Positions 23,753 to 33,078 are shown, numbered from the stretch's first letter. The stretch is 64,000 nucleotides of DNA from DATBLE01 sp963791425 (GCA_963791425.1 CAWBSE010000007.1:30009-94008); one strand, 5' to 3'. Translations and numbers: made by a program. The notes: generated by a model from the sequence alone, not told the origin.

Positions 23753-25759
23753 GCGGCCGCCGGGAATGGTGGGCGCTCGGCGCGCTCGTCCTTCTCTCGA
23801 CGGGGCTGCGGGCGTGGGCGGCGCTCGAGGTGCCGGTTCCGTGGATCACGCCCGACGAGATGGTCTACGGGATGCTCGGGCGCAGCCTGTGGCTGCACGG
23901 GTCGCTGGCGATCCTGGGTGGGCCGACACCGTTCTACTCGCTGCTGACGCCGGCGCTCGCCGGGTTGCCGCTCGCGGCGTTCGGGCTCGGCACGGGGTAC
24001 GACGTGCTGCACGGGCTGCAGCCGTTCGTGATGTCGCTCGCTGCCGTGCCGGTCTACCTCTGGGGGCGGACGCTGGTCTCGAAGCGGAGCGCGTTCGCGG
24101 CTGCGGCGCTGACGCTGGCGACGCCCGTCCTCGTCTACTCCGGGCTGCTGATGACCGAGGTGCTGTTCTATCCGCTACTGACGGTCGCGGCGTGGGCCGG
24201 CGCGGAGGCGATCGCGCGGCCGACGCGGCGCAGCCAGCTGCTGCTGCTCGCGGCGTTCGCGGCGGTGTGTGCGACGCGGATCCAGGCGATTGTCCTCGTG
24301 CCGGCGCTGGTCACGGCGGCGCTGGTCGACGCGGGGCTCGCGCGATCGTGGGGGCGGCTGCGGCGACACCTGCCCGTCGCGGCCGGGATCGGAGTGCTCC
24401 TGGTCGCGTGGGCGGTGTGGCGGCTCTCCTCCGGGAGCGCCGGCGCTCGGTGGTTACGACGTCGTCGCGAACACGTCGTACAGCGTCGGCGCGGTGCTGC
24501 GGTACACGCTCTACCACGGCGCGTCGCTGCTGATCCTCTGCGGGCTGTTCCCGGTCGTCGCCGTCGCGCTGAAGCTCTATCGACGCGGCGCGGCGCGGGG
24601 AGGACGACGACCGCGTGCGGGCGTACCTCGCGGTGACGGCGTCGCTGTCGGTGTGGATGGTCGCGCAGGTCGGGGTGTTCGCCTCGCGGTACTCCGACCG
24701 GATCGTCGAGCGGAACCTGATCGGGCTCGCGCCGGTGCTGTTCATCGGGCTGGTGCTGTGGCTCGAGCGCGGGCCTGACGGCGGGCGGGTCGAGCGCGGG
24801 GTCGTCGGCGCGCTCGCGGTCGTGCTGCTCGTGGTCCTGCCGGTCGACCGGTACGTGAACGTCGTACGGGACGCACGACGCGATGACGCTGATCCCGCGC
24901 GTACCAGCTGTCGACGGCGACGTCACTCCACACGCTGACGCACGTCTACTGGGTCGCGGCAGTCGCGGTCGCTCTGGTGTTCGTGCTCGTGCCGAGGCGG
25001 CGGCTGCACGTGGCTTCCGGTCGCGCTCGCGGTCGTGCTCGTCGGCGGCGTCGGTGCTGGCGAGCAGGTTCGTCATCGACCAGGCGCGGGCGCAGCAGGC
25101 GACGTTCCTCGGGCCCGACCCGTCGCTGGGCCGACCACGCCGGCGGCAAGCGCATCGCGTACCTCTACGACGGCGAGCCGTCGTGGTCCGGCGTCTGGGA
25201 GACGGTGTTCTTCAACGCGCGGATCGACCGGGTCTACGATCTGAGCGCCCGGAAGGTGCCGGGGCCGCTGCCGCAGACGCGGGTGACGGTGCGGCCGGAC
25301 GGGACAGTCGTCGGCGGCCCGACCGACCACGACCACCGCGCGAAGTATGCGATCGCGTCGAACTGGATCGAGCTCGTCGGCGACCGTGCCGGCGAGGTCG
25401 CGCAGCAGGGCCTGCACCAGCGCGGGCTCGTCCTCTGGAACGTCGACAACCCGATGCGGGTGCGGTCGCGGATGTCCGGGATCGAGCCGAACGGCGACAT
25501 CTCGGGCGCGGCGCGGCTGACCGCGTACGCGTGCCGGTCGGGCGTGTTCCGCGTGACGCTGCTGATCAAGCAGCCCGAGAAGCTCGACGTGCGGCTCGAC
25601 GGGAAGCCGATCCGGCACCTCGAGTTTCCGGCACCGACCGAGAACCAGACGTGGCACGGCGACTTCCCCGTGTCGGGGCGGCCGGGCGGGACGTGCACAC
25701 TCGAGGTGGCGTCGTCCGGGCTCACCGGGACGACGCAGTTCGAGTTCGACGGCGGCTGA
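23749..25759 (+). pseudogene. GT-C-type membrane glycosyltransferase, multiple frameshifts
   Basis: A GTG at 23749 overlaps the previous stop. The first about 230 residues read cleanly. An N-terminal helix is followed by VPWITPDEMVYGMLGRSL, with the acidic loop motif expected after TM1 in GT-C enzymes (PMT/ArnT type), then eight or more membrane helices. Frame changes occur near 24430, 24600, 24880, 25000 and 25130. The later pieces still continue a single membrane protein (ORF 24615-24938) and end in an extracytoplasmic beta domain (ORF 24977-25759). The sugar donor is unknown, probably polyprenyl-linked. Confidence 0.65.
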
Positions 25760-25787
25760 CCCGGCCCCCGTCGCTACGATCCGGGAC

Positions 25788-27059
25788 ATGTCCGCCTTCG
25801 AGCGCCAGACGCTTCCGAACGGCCTGCGGGTGCTGACCGCACCGATGCCGCAGGCGCAGTCCGTCTCCTGCTTCGTGATGCTGGCCGCCGGCTCGCGCTA
25901 CGAGACGCGCGAGACGAGCGGGATCGCACACTTCGCCGAGCACATGTTCTTCAAGGGCACGGAGCGCCGGCCGACCGCGCGCGACATCGCCGGCGAGGTC
26001 GACTCGATCGGCGGCGAGTTCAACGCGTTCACGGGCAAGGAGTACACGGGCTACTACGTGCGCTGCGCGGCCGATCACCGCGACACGGCGCTCGACGTGA
26101 TCGTCGACATGCTCCGCAACTCGAAGTTCGACGCCGGCGAGATCGACCGCGAGAAGGGCGTGATCATCGAGGAGATGAACATGTACTTCGACACGCCGCG
26201 GGACTTCGTCGACGGCGTGTACGAGGAGCTCCTGTACGGCGACCACCCGCTCGGCTGGGACATCATCGGCCGCAAGGAGACGGTGCAGGGCGCGACGCGC
26301 GACACGTTCCTCGACTATCTCGGGCACTGGTACAAGCCGTCGCGGATGGTCGTCGGGATCGGTGGGCGGACGGGTGACGATCTGCCCGCGCGGATCACCG
26401 AGCTGCTCGGCGATCTCGAGGACGCGCCGACCGGTGAGCCGCTTGTTGCGCCGCCGGTGGGCTCGGTCAACGGCTCGCGCGTGAAGGTGCACACGAAGGC
26501 GTCGGATCAGGCGCACATCTGTCTCGGCGTCCGGTCGCGGCCGATCGGCGATCCCGACCGGTACGTGCTGATGGTGCTCTCGACCGTGCTCGGCGGCGGG
26601 ATGTCGTCCCGGCTCTTCACCGAGGTGCGCGAGCGGCGCGGCCTCGCGTACTACGTCTACGCGACGAACCATGCGTACACCGATGCCGGCTCGCTGTACG
26701 CCCAGGCCGGCGTCGACATCGAGCGGATCGACGACGCGGTCGGCACCGTCGCCGAGGAGCTCCGGAAGATCGCGGCCGAGGCAGTTCCCGCCGACGAGTT
26801 GCTCAAGGCGAAGAGCTTCTCCAAGGGCCGCTTCGTCCTCCAGATCGAGAGCCCGCACGGCCTGATCATGTTCGGCCTCCGCCGCGAGGTCCTCGAGGGC
26901 CGCGCCCCCGAGCCGGAGGAAGTCCTGGCCGGCATCGAGGCCGTCACCGCCGAGGACGTCCAGCGAGTCGCCCAGGAACTGATCGCCGACGAGGCCCTCC
27001 GCCTTGCAGTGATCGGCCCGTTCGACGACGCCGAGCGCTTCGAAAAGCTCCTCGGCTAA
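25788..27059 (+). CDS. M16 family zinc peptidase (processing peptidase type)
   Basis: The 423-residue protein starts at ATG 25788. The inverted zinc motif HFAEH is at residues 48-52 with the third ligand Glu about 76 residues later in EKGVIIEEMNMY. The C-terminal M16 repeat contains VLGGGMSSRLFTEVRERRGLAYYVYA. The family cleaves peptides in a closed chamber; single-chain bacterial members are often near rpsO-pnp, which are not here. Palindrome site C begins 26 bases after the stop. Confidence 0.93.
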   Translation: MSAFERQTLPNGLRVLTAPMPQAQSVSCFVMLAAGSRYETRETSGIAHFAEHMFFKGTERRPTARDIAGEVDSIGGEFNAFTGKEYTGYYVRCAADHRDTALDVIVDMLRNSKFDAGEIDREKGVIIEEMNMYFDTPRDFVDGVYEELLYGDHPLGWDIIGRKETVQGATRDTFLDYLGHWYKPSRMVVGIGGRTGDDLPARITELLGDLEDAPTGEPLVAPPVGSVNGSRVKVHTKASDQAHICLGVRSRPIGDPDRYVLMVLSTVLGGGMSSRLFTEVRERRGLAYYVYATNHAYTDAGSLYAQAGVDIERIDDAVGTVAEELRKIAAEAVPADELLKAKSFSKGRFVLQIESPHGLIMFGLRREVLEGRAPEPEEVLAGIEAVTAEDVQRVAQELIADEALRLAVIGPFDDAERFEKLLG

Positions 27060-27084
27060 TCCCGAGCGCCCCAGCAGCACCAAC

Positions 27085-27203
27085 GGTCTTAACAGTGCCA
27101 GGCACTGTTAAGACCCCTGCGCGCCCGCGACTCGTTAACCGTGCCAGGCACTGTTAAGGGCCCTGCGCGCCCGCGACTCGTTAACCGTGCCTGGCACTGT
27201 TTG
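27085..27203. repeat. palindromic repeat triplet (site C), 46-bp period, beside the RAYT gene
   Basis: Copies lie at 27089-27111 (perfect; flanked by GGTC/GACC, total 27085-27115), 27135-27157 (one mismatch) and 27181-27203 (right arm decayed). All are exactly 46 bases apart. A 30-bp direct repeat (27116-27145 and 27162-27191) includes the identical spacer, so the last unit arose by tandem duplication. The array ends 70 bases before the RAYT start codon, the usual arrangement of a REP-type element and its cognate transposase. Confidence 0.95.
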
Positions 27204-27273
27204 TGACGAGTGTGTGACAGTGCGTTGCTGAGGTTGGCAACGCCGTGGTTTGGGCGGCTAGCTTGGCTGCGTC

Positions 27274-28116
27274 ATGCCTCGCGTTCCTCGGACTTCGCTT
27301 CCTGACGGGTGCTTCCACGTCTTTGTTCGCGGGGTGGCCGGGAGTGAGCCGTTTGGCGACCATGAGGACAGGGACACGATGTTCGCCCTGATCCCGACGC
27401 TCGAGTGGCGGTTCGGGCTCAAGATCCACGTGATGACGGTCATGCCCAACCACTTCCACATCGTCGTCGAGGGATCTGTTGCGGCGCTCTCCCGGGCGAT
27501 GGGATGGTTGAACTGGGTCTACGCCCGGACGTTCAACGAGAAGTACGGGCTCTACGGGCACGTATTCGCCGAGCGGTTCGGCGCACGCGTGATCGACAAC
27601 GAGCCGTACTTCACGAAGGTCTGCGACTACGTGCTCGCCAACCCCGTGAAGGCCGGACTCTGCGAGCGGATCGAGGACTGGCCCTGGTCGTACAGCCGCT
27701 ACGGGCTTGCCCCCACGGCTACTCCGGGAGCGTCGCGAAGTCCTCGTCGAAATGCTCGCGGTCCTCGGGATCTGCGATCGCGTCACCGGCGACACGCGCC
27801 CGGTCGCGCCACGACGCCGCACCGGCCGCGTCGCCCTCCTCATACGAAGCACGCGCCATCGCCTCGCACGCGTACGCGAGATCCCAGTCGCCGATGCCGT
27901 TCTCCTCGCAGTGCGCAAGGCACCGCCGCGCGTGCCACAACGCCGGCTCCCCGCGGCCCAGCACGGCATAGACCCGCGAGCAGATCCACTCGCCACGCGC
28001 GAGGTTCTCCGCGCCACACTCAGGCGCCTCGCCCCACGCGTACCTCGACGCGTGCGCCATGTGCAGCATCCGGTCGTCGTCCTCGCGGGACTCGATCAGC
28101 TTCCAGACGCCGTTGA
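27274..28116 (+). CDS. REP-associated tyrosine transposase (RAYT, Y1/IS200-like)
   Basis: The conserved domain spans residues 1-149: a basic start (MPRVPRTSLPDGCFHVFVRG), the HUH motif MPNHFHIVV (H60, H62), LSRAMGWLNWVYARTFNEKYG, then CDYVLANPVKAG with candidate catalytic Tyr119, and the usual terminal EDWPWSYSRYG. RAYTs nick and move REP hairpins. After 27720 the frame stays open to 28116 but reads antisense through the neighbouring minus-strand gene with Arg/Pro-rich, non-family sequence. The transposase has therefore probably lost its own stop. The functional part is 27274-27720. Confidence 0.88.
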   Translation: MPRVPRTSLPDGCFHVFVRGVAGSEPFGDHEDRDTMFALIPTLEWRFGLKIHVMTVMPNHFHIVVEGSVAALSRAMGWLNWVYARTFNEKYGLYGHVFAERFGARVIDNEPYFTKVCDYVLANPVKAGLCERIEDWPWSYSRYGLAPTATPGASRSPRRNARGPRDLRSRHRRHAPGRATTPHRPRRPPHTKHAPSPRTRTRDPSRRCRSPRSAQGTAARATTPAPRGPARHRPASRSTRHARGSPRHTQAPRPTRTSTRAPCAASGRRPRGTRSASRRR

Positions 28117-28159
28117 ATAGCGCGACGCCGCGCGCACGCTCCTCCGACCCCGAGCTCAC
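27719..28159 (-). CDS. hypothetical protein (146 aa), downstream of acs
   Basis: A GTG at 28159 overlaps the acs stop (GTGA). The 146-residue soluble helical protein contains FNGVWKLIESREDDDRMLHMAHASRYAWG, GEWICSRVYAVLGRGEPALWHARRCLAHCEENG and ASYEEGDAAGAASWRDRA, with a TPR-like spacing of helices and several Cys and Trp. I recognise the general style as an uncharacterised actinobacterial family but know no function. Its 3' end is covered by the antisense extension of the RAYT frame. Confidence 0.75.
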   Translation of the reverse strand: MSSGSEERARGVALFNGVWKLIESREDDDRMLHMAHASRYAWGEAPECGAENLARGEWICSRVYAVLGRGEPALWHARRCLAHCEENGIGDWDLAYACEAMARASYEEGDAAGAASWRDRARVAGDAIADPEDREHFDEDFATLPE

Positions 28160-30102
28160 TCCTCGGTCTGCTCCGCGTCCGCCCGTTCCTGGATCTCCGA
28201 CACCACCGTCGGATCCGCCAGCGTCGTCGTGTCCCCCAGCGGCCGGTTCTCCGCGACGTCGCGCAACAGCCGCCGCATGATCTTCCCGGACCGGGTCTTC
28301 GGCAGCTCCGGCGTGAACACGATGTTCGCCGGCTTCGCAATCGCCCCGATCACATGCGCGACGTGGTTGCGCAGCTCCTCCATCATCGCCACCGACCCGT
28401 CGGCGCCGCCCCGCAGCGTCACGTACGCGACGATCGCCTGCCCGGTCAGCGCGTCCGCGCGCCCGCACACCGCCGCCTCCGCAACGGCCGGATGGTCCAC
28501 CAGCGCCGACTCGACCTCGATCGTCGAGATCCGGTGCCCCGAGATGTTCATGACGTCGTCCACGCGCCCGAGCAGCCAGAAGTCGCCGTCCCGGTCGCGC
28601 CGCGCACCGTCCCCCGCGAAGTACATCCCGGGGAACCGCGACCAGTACGTCTCGACGTAGCGCTCGTGGTCGCGCCAGATCCCGCGCAGCATCCCCGGCC
28701 ACGGCCGGCGCAGCACGAGATACCCGCCCCCGCCGAGCGGCACCTCCTCGCCCGCCTCGTTCACGATCGCGGCGTCCACCCCCGGGAACGGCTGCGTCGC
28801 CGACCCCGGCTTCGTCACGGTCACCCCCGGCAGCGGCGTCAGCAGCGCCATCCCCGTCTCGGTCTGCCACCACGTGTCGACGATCGGCGCGCGGTCGCCG
28901 CCGATGTGCTCGCGGTACCACATCCACGCCTCCGGGTTGATCGGCTCGCCGACCGTCCCCAGCAGCCGCAACGACGAAAGGTCGTGCCGCTCCGCGTACT
29001 CCTGCCCCCACTTCATGTGCGCGCGAATCGCCGTCGGTGCCGTGTACAGGATCGTCACCCCGTACCGCGCGACGATCGACCACCAGCGGTCCTTGTCCGG
29101 AAAGTCGGGCGTCCCCTCGTACAGCACGCTGGTCGTCCCGTTCGCGAGCGGCCCGTAGACGATGTACGAGTGGCCGGTGATCCAGCCGACGTCGGCCGCG
29201 CACCAGTACACGTCGGCGTCGACCTTCACGTCGTGGACGTAGTGGTGCGTCGACACCGCGCCGACGAGATATCCCGCGGTCGTGTGCGCGATCCCCTTCG
29301 GCTTCGCGGTCGTACCGCTCGTGTACATCAGGAACAGCAGATCCTCGGAGTCCATCGGCTCGCACGGGCACACGACGTCGGAGACCGCGACGTCGTGCCA
29401 CCAGACATCGCGACCGGAAGTCATCGGCACCGACCCCCCCGTCCGCCGCAGCACCACGCAAGCCCGAGCCCCCGGCACGTCCGCCAGAGCCTCGTCGGCG
29501 ATCACCTTCAGCGGCACGGTCGTCCCGCGACGCCACGCCTCGTCCTGGGTGATCAGCACCTCGCACTCCATGTCGTTCATCCGGGCCGACAGCGACTCGG
29601 CCGAGAACCCGCCGAAGACGACCGTGTGCGGCGCGCCCAGCCGCGCGCACGCGAGCATCGCCACGGGCAGCTCCGGCACCATCCCCATGTAGATCGCGAC
29701 CGCCGTGCCCTTCCCGACGCCGAGCTCCCGCAGCGCGTTCGCCAGCCGCGTCACGTCGCGCAGGAGATCCGAGTACGTGATCACCCGCTTGTCGCCGTCC
29801 GGCTCGCCCTCCCAGTAGTAGGCGACCTTGTCGCCGCGCGCGGCGTCGACGTGGCGGTCGACGCAGTTGAAGCACGCGTTCAGCTTCCCGCCGAGGTACC
29901 ACTTCGCGTAGGGGAGCTCCCACTCGTACAGCTCGCCGAACGGCTCGAACCACGTGACCCGCTCGCGCCCCTCGCGCTCCCACAGCTCCTCGAACGGCAC
30001 GTCGTAGAGCGACGGCTGCGCGTTCGCCTGAGCGGCAAACTCGGCCGACGGCGGGTACCGCCGCTCCTCGGCGAGAAGGGTCTCGATCGCGTCCGAGCTC
30101 AC
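28156..30102 (-). CDS. acs: acetyl-CoA synthetase
   Basis: The 648-residue protein starts at GTG 30102, overlapping the M24 peptidase stop (GTGA). The AMP-binding signature is LLFLMYTSGTTAKPKGIAHT, followed by DTWWQTETGMALLTPLPG (A5) and YFAGDGARRDRDGDFWLLGRVDDVMNISGHR (A7/A8). The catalytic C-terminal LPKTRSGKIMRRLLRD carries the Lys that is acetylated to regulate Acs enzymes. It activates acetate to acetyl-CoA. The N-terminal WFLGGKLN-type segment (KWYLGGKLNACFNCVDRHV) is typical of Acs rather than other acyl-CoA synthetases. Confidence 0.97.
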   Translation of the reverse strand: MSSDAIETLLAEERRYPPSAEFAAQANAQPSLYDVPFEELWEREGRERVTWFEPFGELYEWELPYAKWYLGGKLNACFNCVDRHVDAARGDKVAYYWEGEPDGDKRVITYSDLLRDVTRLANALRELGVGKGTAVAIYMGMVPELPVAMLACARLGAPHTVVFGGFSAESLSARMNDMECEVLITQDEAWRRGTTVPLKVIADEALADVPGARACVVLRRTGGSVPMTSGRDVWWHDVAVSDVVCPCEPMDSEDLLFLMYTSGTTAKPKGIAHTTAGYLVGAVSTHHYVHDVKVDADVYWCAADVGWITGHSYIVYGPLANGTTSVLYEGTPDFPDKDRWWSIVARYGVTILYTAPTAIRAHMKWGQEYAERHDLSSLRLLGTVGEPINPEAWMWYREHIGGDRAPIVDTWWQTETGMALLTPLPGVTVTKPGSATQPFPGVDAAIVNEAGEEVPLGGGGYLVLRRPWPGMLRGIWRDHERYVETYWSRFPGMYFAGDGARRDRDGDFWLLGRVDDVMNISGHRISTIEVESALVDHPAVAEAAVCGRADALTGQAIVAYVTLRGGADGSVAMMEELRNHVAHVIGAIAKPANIVFTPELPKTRSGKIMRRLLRDVAENRPLGDTTTLADPTVVSEIQERADAEQTEE

Positions 30103-31238
30103 GGCGCCAGGTCGTACGGATACTCGGTGAGGTTCTCGGCGCCGTCCGCGGTGACCAGCACGAGATCCTCCAGCCGCACGCCGCCCCAGCCGTGCTGGTA
30201 CAGCCCCGGCTCGACCGTGACGACGTCCCCGGCGATCATCGCGCCCGGCGCGCGCCCCAGCGACGGCGCCTCGTGCACCTCGAGCCCGACCCCGTGGCCC
30301 AGCCCGTGGTAGAAGCCGTCCTCGAGCACCTCGCCCGGCGCCTTCGACAGCTGCGTCGGCTGCCCCGCCTCGTGGAAGAGCTCGCAGACCATCGTGAACA
30401 CGTCCGCGCCGGGCACGCCCGCACGGATCGCGGCCAGCGAGCGGTCGAGCGCCTCCTTGCACAGCGTGTGGAACCGGACGGTCTGCTCGTTCGGCTCGCC
30501 GACGACGTACGTCCGGGTCATGTCGGCGTAACAGGCGGTCTCGATGTCGCGAGGCCAGAGGTCGATCACGATCGTCTCGCCCTCCTCGATCTGCCCCGAC
30601 CCCATGTCGTGGCCGACCGCGCTCTGCGCGCCGTGCGAGACGATGAACTCGTCGAAGGTCATGCCGCGCTCGGTGAAGGCGACGGCGATCGCCGCCTTGA
30701 TCCGCTCGCTGGTCAGGGCCGCGCCGTCGACGACGAGCCCCGGCCCGCCGCCGTTCGTGGACGCGCGCCGCAGCAGGTCGCGCGCCGCGTCCATCCCCGC
30801 CTCGGCCGCGCGCTGCGCGCGGCGCATCCCGGCGAGCTCGACGTCGCTCTTCACCCGCCGCCGCCCGTAGAACAGGTCGTACTCCGGCAAGAGCGTCACG
30901 CCCTCCCCCCGGAGCCTGTCGGCAAACGCAACCGGGAACGTCGCCGGCACCGCCGCCTCCGTGACGCCGAACGCCTTGCACGCGTTGATCGCGATCCGGA
31001 TGTAGACCTCCTCGCGCGTCAGCCCCTGGTCGAGCATGTCGTCGTACCCGTACTCCTCGTAGGCGTGCGGCGTCGGCCCGCCCGGGATCGCGTTGACCCG
31101 GTCGATCTCGAACGACGTGAGCACGACGTGCCGCTCGCCGCCCCGCTCGACGTACAGGAACGGGTCGGGGATCCCGATCGGCACCTCGTGCCGCATGTCA
31201 GGAGAGCTGGTACCTGCGTAGATGAGGGCGTCGGCCAC
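30099..31238 (-). CDS. M24 family metallopeptidase (Xaa-Pro aminopeptidase-like)
   Basis: The start is taken as GTG 31238 (VADALIYAGTSSPDMRHEV), giving 379 residues; the frame is open a little further. The N-terminal creatinase-like domain is followed by the pita-bread domain with metal ligands in VIDLWPRDIETACYADMTRTYV (two Asp), FYHGLGHGVGLEVHEAPSLG (His), VTVEPGLYQ (Glu) and GVRLEDLVLV (Glu). It cleaves N-terminal X-Pro bonds or acts on related substrates. It is the first gene of the minus-strand unit M24-acs-hypothetical and is divergent from a lipoprotein gene 33 bases away. Confidence 0.88.
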   Translation of the reverse strand: MADALIYAGTSSPDMRHEVPIGIPDPFLYVERGGERHVVLTSFEIDRVNAIPGGPTPHAYEEYGYDDMLDQGLTREEVYIRIAINACKAFGVTEAAVPATFPVAFADRLRGEGVTLLPEYDLFYGRRRVKSDVELAGMRRAQRAAEAGMDAARDLLRRASTNGGGPGLVVDGAALTSERIKAAIAVAFTERGMTFDEFIVSHGAQSAVGHDMGSGQIEEGETIVIDLWPRDIETACYADMTRTYVVGEPNEQTVRFHTLCKEALDRSLAAIRAGVPGADVFTMVCELFHEAGQPTQLSKAPGEVLEDGFYHGLGHGVGLEVHEAPSLGRAPGAMIAGDVVTVEPGLYQHGWGGVRLEDLVLVTADGAENLTEYPYDLAP

Positions 31239-31270
31239 GGCCGGGAGATCGTAATGCCTAGAGTTCGGCC

Positions 31271-31687
31271 GTGCCCCGCTCGAAGGCAGCCGCCGCACTC
31301 GCGCTCGTCGCCGCGCTCGCCGGCTGCGGCGGCGGCAGCAAGAGCGCGGCCGACGTCCCCACGATCGAGCAGTGCGTCCGCGACGCGAAGCTGACGGTCC
31401 GCGAGAACCCCGTCACCGGCGCGTTCAAGAACGCCGGGATCCAGCACGCGCTGGTCGCGATCCTCGGCCCGCGAACGCCGGACGCGCCCGTCCCGCCCTC
31501 GGCGCTCCTCCTCTTCGCGAAGGACGACGGCGCGGCGAAGGACGCGCTCGCCACGCTCGAGCACGAGTTCGGGACGCAGGCCGGCGCGTCGCTCCCGATC
31601 CGGCGCAAGGGCAGCGTGCTCGTCAGCTGGCTCAGCGACACCCCGAAGGGCGGGGACGCCACGATCGACCGCTGCCTCGCCGGCTAG
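31271..31687 (+). CDS. small secreted lipoprotein
   Basis: The 138-residue protein uses a GTG start at 31271. The signal peptide MPRSKAAAALALVAALAGCGGG ends in a perfect lipobox LAGC (Cys19). The mature part is a small alpha/beta domain with two further Cys (EQCVRDAKL and DRCLAG at the end) that may pair. No family is recognised. It is separated from the amidohydrolase gene by 21 bases and probably co-transcribed with it. Confidence 0.75.
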   Translation: MPRSKAAAALALVAALAGCGGGSKSAADVPTIEQCVRDAKLTVRENPVTGAFKNAGIQHALVAILGPRTPDAPVPPSALLLFAKDDGAAKDALATLEHEFGTQAGASLPIRRKGSVLVSWLSDTPKGGDATIDRCLAG

Positions 31688-31708
31688 CGGCGCAGCTAGA
31701 TTCCAATC

Positions 31709-32860
31709 ATGGAGGCAGCAATCGCACGCGCGCAGGAGCTGGTCGACGAGTGGGACGTCGAGATGCGCCGCGAGCTGCCGCAGGGCACGGACATCTTCGA
31801 CGTGCACCTCCACCTCGGTCACGACATCGACGGGATGGTCGGCGACTACGACGAGCTCGAGCGCGTGATGGAGCGCTACGGGATCTCGCGCGCGTTCATG
31901 TTCTGCATGGACGAGCCCGACCGGCACCCTGCGTTCCGGGCGCCGAACGACCGGACGCTCGAGTTCGCCCGCCGCGCCGAGGGCCGGCTGATCCCGTTCG
32001 TCCGCCTCGACCTCGGCGAGGACCCGATCGAGGAGGCGAACCGCTGCCTCGACCTCGGCGCGAAGGGGATCAAGCTGCACCCGCGCGCGCAGAAGTTCCT
32101 GCTGAACGACGGCCGGCTCGCCCCCGTGTTCGCGATCTCGGCCGAGCGGCGCGTGCCGATCCTGATCCACGGCGGCCGCGGCCTGCCGCCGATCGCCGAC
32201 GACCTCGCCCGGCTCGTCGATGCCTACCCGGAGTCGCAGCTGATCATCGCTCACGCGGGGATCGCCGACCTCGGCGCGCTGATGCATCACTTCGCCGGGA
32301 AGGCGGGCGTCTTCTTCGACACGTCGGCGTGGAGCCCGATCGACCTGCTCGACTTCTACCGTCAGGTCTCGCCGGAGCAGGTGCTGTACGCGTCCGACTT
32401 CCCGTACGGCCAGCAGCCGAGCTCGCTGCTGATCGCGCTGCGCACCGCGCGCGTCGCCTCCCTCACCGACGGCCAGCTGCGCGACATGCTCGCCGGCAAC
32501 GCCAACCGGATCGCCGACGGCGAGCCGCCGCTCGAGCCGACCCCGGCCAAGGGCAGCAACATGTTCACCCAGCCGATGGTGCTCGCCCGCATCCACCAGT
32601 ACCTGTCGATGGCGACGCCGCTGCTCTGGACGCGCCAGCCCGACTCGGTCGGCGTCCTCGGCCTCGCCCTGAACGCCTGCGAGGAGGACGGCCACCCCGG
32701 TGACGACCTCGACCGCATCCGCGAGTTGCTCCTCTGTGCCCGCGACCTCTGGCAGCACGCGCCTGAGATCGACGACGAGCGCGAGCGCATGCGCGCGATC
32801 CGCCACACCTTCCGGCTGATCCACCTCGCGGACATCGTCGCGGTCACGCCCGGCGCCTGA
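31709..32860 (+). CDS. amidohydrolase family protein (amidohydrolase 2 type)
   Basis: The 383-residue protein starts at ATG 31709. Metal-site segments of the Amidohydro_2 (ACMSD-like) barrel are IFDVHLHLG, GIKLHPRAQKF, PILIHGGRG, LIIAHAGIADLG, and VLYASDFPYG with the final Asp. A helical C-terminal extension (about residues 290-383) ends in RLIHLADIVAV and is not part of the basic domain. It likely hydrolyses or decarboxylates a small ring or amide substrate; the substrate cannot be assigned. Confidence 0.85.
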   Translation: MEAAIARAQELVDEWDVEMRRELPQGTDIFDVHLHLGHDIDGMVGDYDELERVMERYGISRAFMFCMDEPDRHPAFRAPNDRTLEFARRAEGRLIPFVRLDLGEDPIEEANRCLDLGAKGIKLHPRAQKFLLNDGRLAPVFAISAERRVPILIHGGRGLPPIADDLARLVDAYPESQLIIAHAGIADLGALMHHFAGKAGVFFDTSAWSPIDLLDFYRQVSPEQVLYASDFPYGQQPSSLLIALRTARVASLTDGQLRDMLAGNANRIADGEPPLEPTPAKGSNMFTQPMVLARIHQYLSMATPLLWTRQPDSVGVLGLALNACEEDGHPGDDLDRIRELLLCARDLWQHAPEIDDERERMRAIRHTFRLIHLADIVAVTPGA

Positions 32861-32946
32861 GCTGTCGGAGCCGCGCCAACCTCGGACAGGTCGTGGGCCT
32901 CGCGCCGACCCGAAATCAGCGGTTCAGCCAGAGACGGGCCGCAAAC

Positions 32947-32962
32947 CTCAGCGGTCGCTGAG
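32947..32962. other. 7-bp stem-loop after the amidohydrolase gene
   Basis: CTCAGCG and its exact complement flank GT. The 218-base interval 32861-33078 has no recognisable gene. It marks the change from housekeeping genes to the mobile-element remnant, and the hairpin may end the upstream transcript although no U-tract follows. Confidence 0.3.
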
Positions 32963-33078
32963 CAGCGAAGGCAAGCGCGACGTTTGCCCGAGGTGGCTGT
33001 GCGCGTCCACCATTCGGTCATGGAAGCCGCGAAACCGATGAACTGTTCGGCGAACTACCCCCAAGCCCCCATGTAGCC

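Noticed and set aside
27720..28116. Novel C-terminal domain of the RAYT protein
   Set aside because: The sequence is the reverse complement of a well-supported minus-strand gene and is Arg/Pro-rich, so it is an accidental extension.
30192..31394. 400-codon plus-strand frame over the M24 peptidase
   Set aside because: The Arg/His/Asp-rich translation has no family motifs and mirrors the well-supported minus-strand peptidase.
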